DNA of 9,715 nucleotides from Firmicutes bacterium UBA1764 (GTDB lineage Bacteria > Bacillota > Clostridia > Peptostreptococcales > Anaerovoracaceae), in the NCBI GenBank assembly GCA_002315535.1, contig DCHA01000024.1:1-9715 (forward strand), in the 5' to 3' direction. Below, in pieces: positions 7,801 to 9,715 of this stretch. The translations under genes were made by a program, and so were the position numbers. The notes under the pieces were generated by a model that saw nothing but the letters and a program-made list of their open reading frames with translations, was not told where the DNA came from and searched no databases. Every line of letters begins with the position of its first letter. Positions within the stretch are counted from its first letter, which is position 1.

Positions 7801-8670
7801 ATCAAGCTTCAGTATCTGCAGGCATTGGGAAGTGTATATATGACAATGCATGTTATCGACCTTGCTGATGATACTGTTGCCGAGTTCTCAACTACTACGA
7901 ATGTTAAAGCCGCTGTTAATAAGGCCCATGGCTGCGTTTCCCAGATGGAAGGCGCTATGAGGGCAACCGTTGCTCCGGACTATTTGAACGAGGCGTTAGA
8001 GTTTACGGATCTCAGAACGATAAAGGAAAGAATGCGTGGAAAGCGAGTTCTTTCAGAGGAGTTTAACGGAGTTCATTTCGGTTGGTTCAAGGCTCAGTTT
8101 GTAGTAATTACATCAGACGAAAACGATGAGCCTGTTAAGCTCATGTTTACAACCCAGGTTGTTAAGCATAAGACGAAAAATGAAAAGACATATGTAAATA
8201 CAGTCAGAACAGATGAGCTCACCGGCGTATTTAACAGGTACGCATATGATGAAGAGCTGATGGCATACGCAAATCCAAATAATCTTGAGCTTTCAAGAAA
8301 GCCTTATATCTCTGCGATGATGGTTGATATTAATGAACTCAGATACGTAAATGATGAGTTTGGCCAGGTCGGAGGAGACGAGCTTATTTGGGCAACGGCG
8401 GACCTGCTGAATAATTGCATCGGCCGCTACGGTAAGGTATTCAGAATCGGCGGAGATGAGTTTGCTGCACTTATCGATGCAAGCAGTGATGAGCTTAGTG
8501 CGATTGAGGATGACATTGTAAATGGCATGAAGAAATGGATGGGCACATATTCAAAGCATCTGGATTTCGCGTATGGAATAGCAAGCAGATGGGAATTCCC
8601 TCTTTTAAGTGTTGATGATCTCTTTAAAGAGGCTGACAAGAGAATGTTTAGAAAAAAGGCAGAACGATAA
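4837..8670 (+). CDS. Membrane c-di-GMP enzyme: GGDEF–PAS-like–GGDEF–EAL–PAS-like–GGDEF
   Basis: This 1277-residue protein looks like a bifunctional c-di-GMP cyclase/phosphodiesterase. Residues 30-195 hold about six membrane segments of unknown sensor type. GGDEF-A (217-380) has DPLTTILNRR and FDIDYFKKYND, but its signature is GGGEF (297-301), losing the metal-binding acidic residue. Residues 415-540 are a PAS-like sensor, inferred from pattern only. GGDEF-B (550-705) is degenerate, with SGDQF at 625-629. The EAL domain (711-965) keeps every known catalytic residue: Gln733, Glu747 (EAL), Asn806, Glu838, Asp867/Asp868 (DDFGSGYSS), Lys888, Glu923 and Gln943. It should therefore hydrolyse c-di-GMP to pGpG. 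A second PAS-like region spans about 990-1115. GGDEF-C (1124-1277) has DELTGVFNR, VDINELRYVND and an intact GGDEF at 1205-1209. No GGDEF copy has an RxxD inhibitory site. Net direction of activity cannot be read from sequence. Having three GGDEF domains, one of them after the EAL, is unusual. Confidence 0.9.
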   Translation: MLTEFLKLITGKDHRIRVTSAEYMQESNLSVIRVCAVLVILVSLYWLIIDTFSANYSLALIAKVGVWAQMLSSLYICFLPNLAKGKSNGALVRISYIVYYGIIIAGVSIIIATRNQDLLASGADLSNQGVSMAAFYLFAFSFMPLPSMLDTVIVSIMMIIGLLVPAVVVKTSTYSLFGYILLSVCFCGVFYFFRKKMLDSATRQAENVSLNNSLIEFSYSDPLTTILNRRSLNLYFEYCEKNRLGETIGVILFDIDYFKKYNDFYGHVAGDDAILKIALKVKESLKDIPEAFVFRYGGGEFIVVISNPNDEMMVNTMTLIKESVYEANIKRDDNCGFSRLTVTVGGAIETITNDNKDYVIAADNQLYLGKNNMRNNVYYKDTCHASDFKAPVSLSPKKIESAKQNDADSETIPLHVLESAICAEIVDIYCVNIFSKKITTYRHDGNAIGVDEYIFGGNYDEAMDAYVKYNVHPTDRSTFRTKTDFDSIVRQLRKTDTVNIYYKALKNDDIKYYQMRCIRMGSAISFENVIVAFLPEDVDISKVQDYHAMETDEITGVYTKQAFMRYANQLLKDNPDTEYTFVISDIENFKLINSIYGDSEGNALLRYLADSFSAIEECKLIGRYSGDQFIMVFESSAYKDADEFMEDVERIKENSPLAYIIIKYGINSRVNRSDSVIMMSDKASLALNSIKHVSDAAAAYYDKDLVAIENRRQMYEALFERAISNKEFAVYAQPKYDSNTQEINGAEALIRWIKSDGSLIPPGEFIPVYEKCGLISTLDKYVFRLVCQEQRNILDQGMIPVPVSVNLSRNTLFQQNIIETYSKIIEEYNLDKKYVPLELTESAATDSTKIVDLVKSLKDAGFVLHMDDFGSGYSSLSSLSSLPFDVVKLDKSLIDSIGNQSGEEMIKHIVELSHFLNMQVVAEGVETAIQLNFLKKLGCDTIQGFLLGRPMPRDLFYQLLLDNADIIAANQKRLEEGEDISTFRLTNDIKLQYLQALGSVYMTMHVIDLADDTVAEFSTTTNVKAAVNKAHGCVSQMEGAMRATVAPDYLNEALEFTDLRTIKERMRGKRVLSEEFNGVHFGWFKAQFVVITSDENDEPVKLMFTTQVVKHKTKNEKTYVNTVRTDELTGVFNRYAYDEELMAYANPNNLELSRKPYISAMMVDINELRYVNDEFGQVGGDELIWATADLLNNCIGRYGKVFRIGGDEFAALIDASSDELSAIEDDIVNGMKKWMGTYSKHLDFAYGIASRWEFPLLSVDDLFKEADKRMFRKKAER

Positions 8671-8672
8671 AA

Positions 8673-9149
8673 ATGATTACAGAAAAATATATAAATGCGG
8701 CAGTAAACCATTGCATAAAAGATTTGGCAGATTTTCCGGAGGACAGTATAAACAGATTCTTTTGCGATCTGCAGCTTATACACATTGATATTGAAAACAA
8801 AATACTAGAATACTCAATGACAGTGCCCGATAAGTCAAAGAACAGAATTGGAAGTGCCCATGGAGGATATCAGGCAGGACTTATGGACGAGATTATGGGC
8901 TGGGGCCTTCACATCTTTGCCGCAAGACCTGAATATGTTGCAACTACATCTGAGATGAGCTTTAACTGCTTAAAGGCTATGTATCCGGGCGATAAAATCG
9001 TTGTAAAGACCTATGTGCTTCATTCGGGGAAGAGAACGGGCGTAACAAGATGCGAGATATTCCGTGGCAGTGATCTTTGCGCCGTTGCAACTGAAAATTG
9101 GGCAGTATTAAATCAAGGAAAAGAGTGGGTTAAAAATGAAAGTGTATAG
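8673..9149 (+). CDS. PaaI/YbgC-superfamily hotdog-fold acyl-CoA thioesterase
   Basis: This 158-residue cytosolic protein has the length of single-hotdog thioesterases, which usually act as tetramers to hydrolyse acyl- or aryl-CoA esters. The diagnostic helix is present: NRIGSAHGGYQAGLMDE at 57-73. Asn57 and the HGG at 63-65 shape the oxyanion hole, and Asp72 or Glu73 is the likely catalytic acid. A second conserved strand, TSEMSFNCLKAMYPGD at 92-107, matches the family pattern of a substrate-facing strand before a PGD turn. The substrate cannot be assigned. The gene starts 2 bp after the large signalling gene with no clear Shine-Dalgarno sequence, so coupled translation is likely. It ends 14 bp inside cysK. 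Nothing in the sequence links it functionally to c-di-GMP or to cysteine synthesis. Confidence 0.83.
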   Translation: MITEKYINAAVNHCIKDLADFPEDSINRFFCDLQLIHIDIENKILEYSMTVPDKSKNRIGSAHGGYQAGLMDEIMGWGLHIFAARPEYVATTSEMSFNCLKAMYPGDKIVVKTYVLHSGKRTGVTRCEIFRGSDLCAVATENWAVLNQGKEWVKNESV

Positions 9150-9715
9150 CTCAATTGATCAGCTCGTTGGTAGGACTCCGCTTTTAGAGCTGAAAAATAT
9201 CGAGGAAAGAGAAGGCCTCAAGGCAAGAATCTTTGCAAAGCTTGAAAGATTTAATCCTGCTGGCAGTGCTAAGGACAGGGCCGCATTGTTCATGATAAAT
9301 GATGCGGAAAGGCGCGGTGTCCTCAAAAAAGGCGGCGTGATAATTGAGCCGACATCGGGAAATACCGGGATAGGTCTTAGCGCAATCGGTGTTCCTCGCG
9401 GGTATAGGGTAATTATCGTAATGCCTGATTCAATGTCCAAGGAGAGAATACTAACCATGGAGGCTCTTGGTGCTGAGGTCGTGTTAACTCCGGGTGCTTT
9501 AGGCATGAGCGGCGCAATCGCAAAGGCCGAGGAGCTCTCAAAGGAGAATCCGGGCAGCTTCATCGCAGGCCAGTTTGATAATAAGGCAAACGCTTTGGCA
9601 CATTTTGAAATGACTGCTCCGGAAATCTGGGATGCACTGGATGGCGAGCTTGACTATTTTGTTGCCGGAGTCGGAACCGGCGGAACTATCACAGGCTGCG
9701 GACAGTATTTTAAGT
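9136..9715 (+). CDS. cysK: Cysteine synthase A (O-acetylserine sulfhydrylase), 3' end cut by window
   Basis: The first 193 residues of a family that usually has about 305 are present; the frame is open to the end of the window. The enzyme uses pyridoxal phosphate to join O-acetylserine and sulfide into cysteine. GRTPLLEL is at 12-19. The PLP-binding Lys46 lies in NPAGSAKDR (40-48), where the family more often has SVKDR. The substrate loop TSGNTG is at 73-78, and the glycine-rich phosphate cradle GVGTGGT is at 178-184. The ATG at 9136 lies within the last codons of the thioesterase gene in another frame (14-bp overlap) and gives the expected N-terminus. The upstream AAGGAA is 15 nt away, rather far, while GAGTGGG at 9123-9129 is better spaced but imperfect. 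A cystathionine beta-synthase-like relative is possible but fits less well. Confidence 0.9.
   Translation, partial: MKVYSSIDQLVGRTPLLELKNIEEREGLKARIFAKLERFNPAGSAKDRAALFMINDAERRGVLKKGGVIIEPTSGNTGIGLSAIGVPRGYRVIIVMPDSMSKERILTMEALGAEVVLTPGALGMSGAIAKAEELSKENPGSFIAGQFDNKANALAHFEMTAPEIWDALDGELDYFVAGVGTGGTITGCGQYFK

Overview
The window carries seven genes, all on the plus strand and packed with almost no space between them. It looks like ordinary chromosome of a low-to-medium GC anaerobic member of the Bacillota, most likely class Clostridia. That placement is an inference from the AGA-rich arginine codons, the clostridial look of CysK and RlmD, and the large GGDEF/PAS/EAL signalling protein. No phage, transposase, tRNA, rRNA or CRISPR sequence was seen.

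Region 1 (1-2754) is a two-gene unit: a 12-helix major facilitator superfamily transporter followed with no gap by an RlmD-type 23S rRNA uracil-5-methyltransferase. A promoter-like sequence lies so close to the transporter ATG that the mRNA may be leaderless. Two hairpins in series after the methyltransferase (2668-2691 and 2724-2754) end the unit.

Region 2 (2766-9715, running off the window) looks like one long operon with a promoter at about 2766-2792. Its order is uridine phosphorylase, a membrane diguanylate cyclase, a 1277-residue membrane protein with three GGDEF domains and one EAL domain, a PaaI-like hotdog thioesterase, and a 3'-truncated cysteine synthase. Gaps between these genes are 4, 1, 2 and -14 bp, so co-transcription and translational coupling are likely. 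The first three genes share the same ribosome-binding sequence, ACGAGG.

The most unusual item is the 1277-residue protein. Its order is membrane sensor, GGDEF (signature GGGEF), PAS-like, GGDEF (signature SGDQF), complete EAL, PAS-like, canonical GGDEF. It carries one apparently intact phosphodiesterase and one apparently intact cyclase at the C-terminus, plus two GGDEF copies that have decayed differently. Beside it is a second membrane cyclase with a canonical active site. None of the four GGDEF domains has the RxxD product-inhibition site. The operon therefore appears to be a c-di-GMP control module placed among housekeeping genes of nucleoside salvage and cysteine synthesis. A functional link between these activities is inference only.
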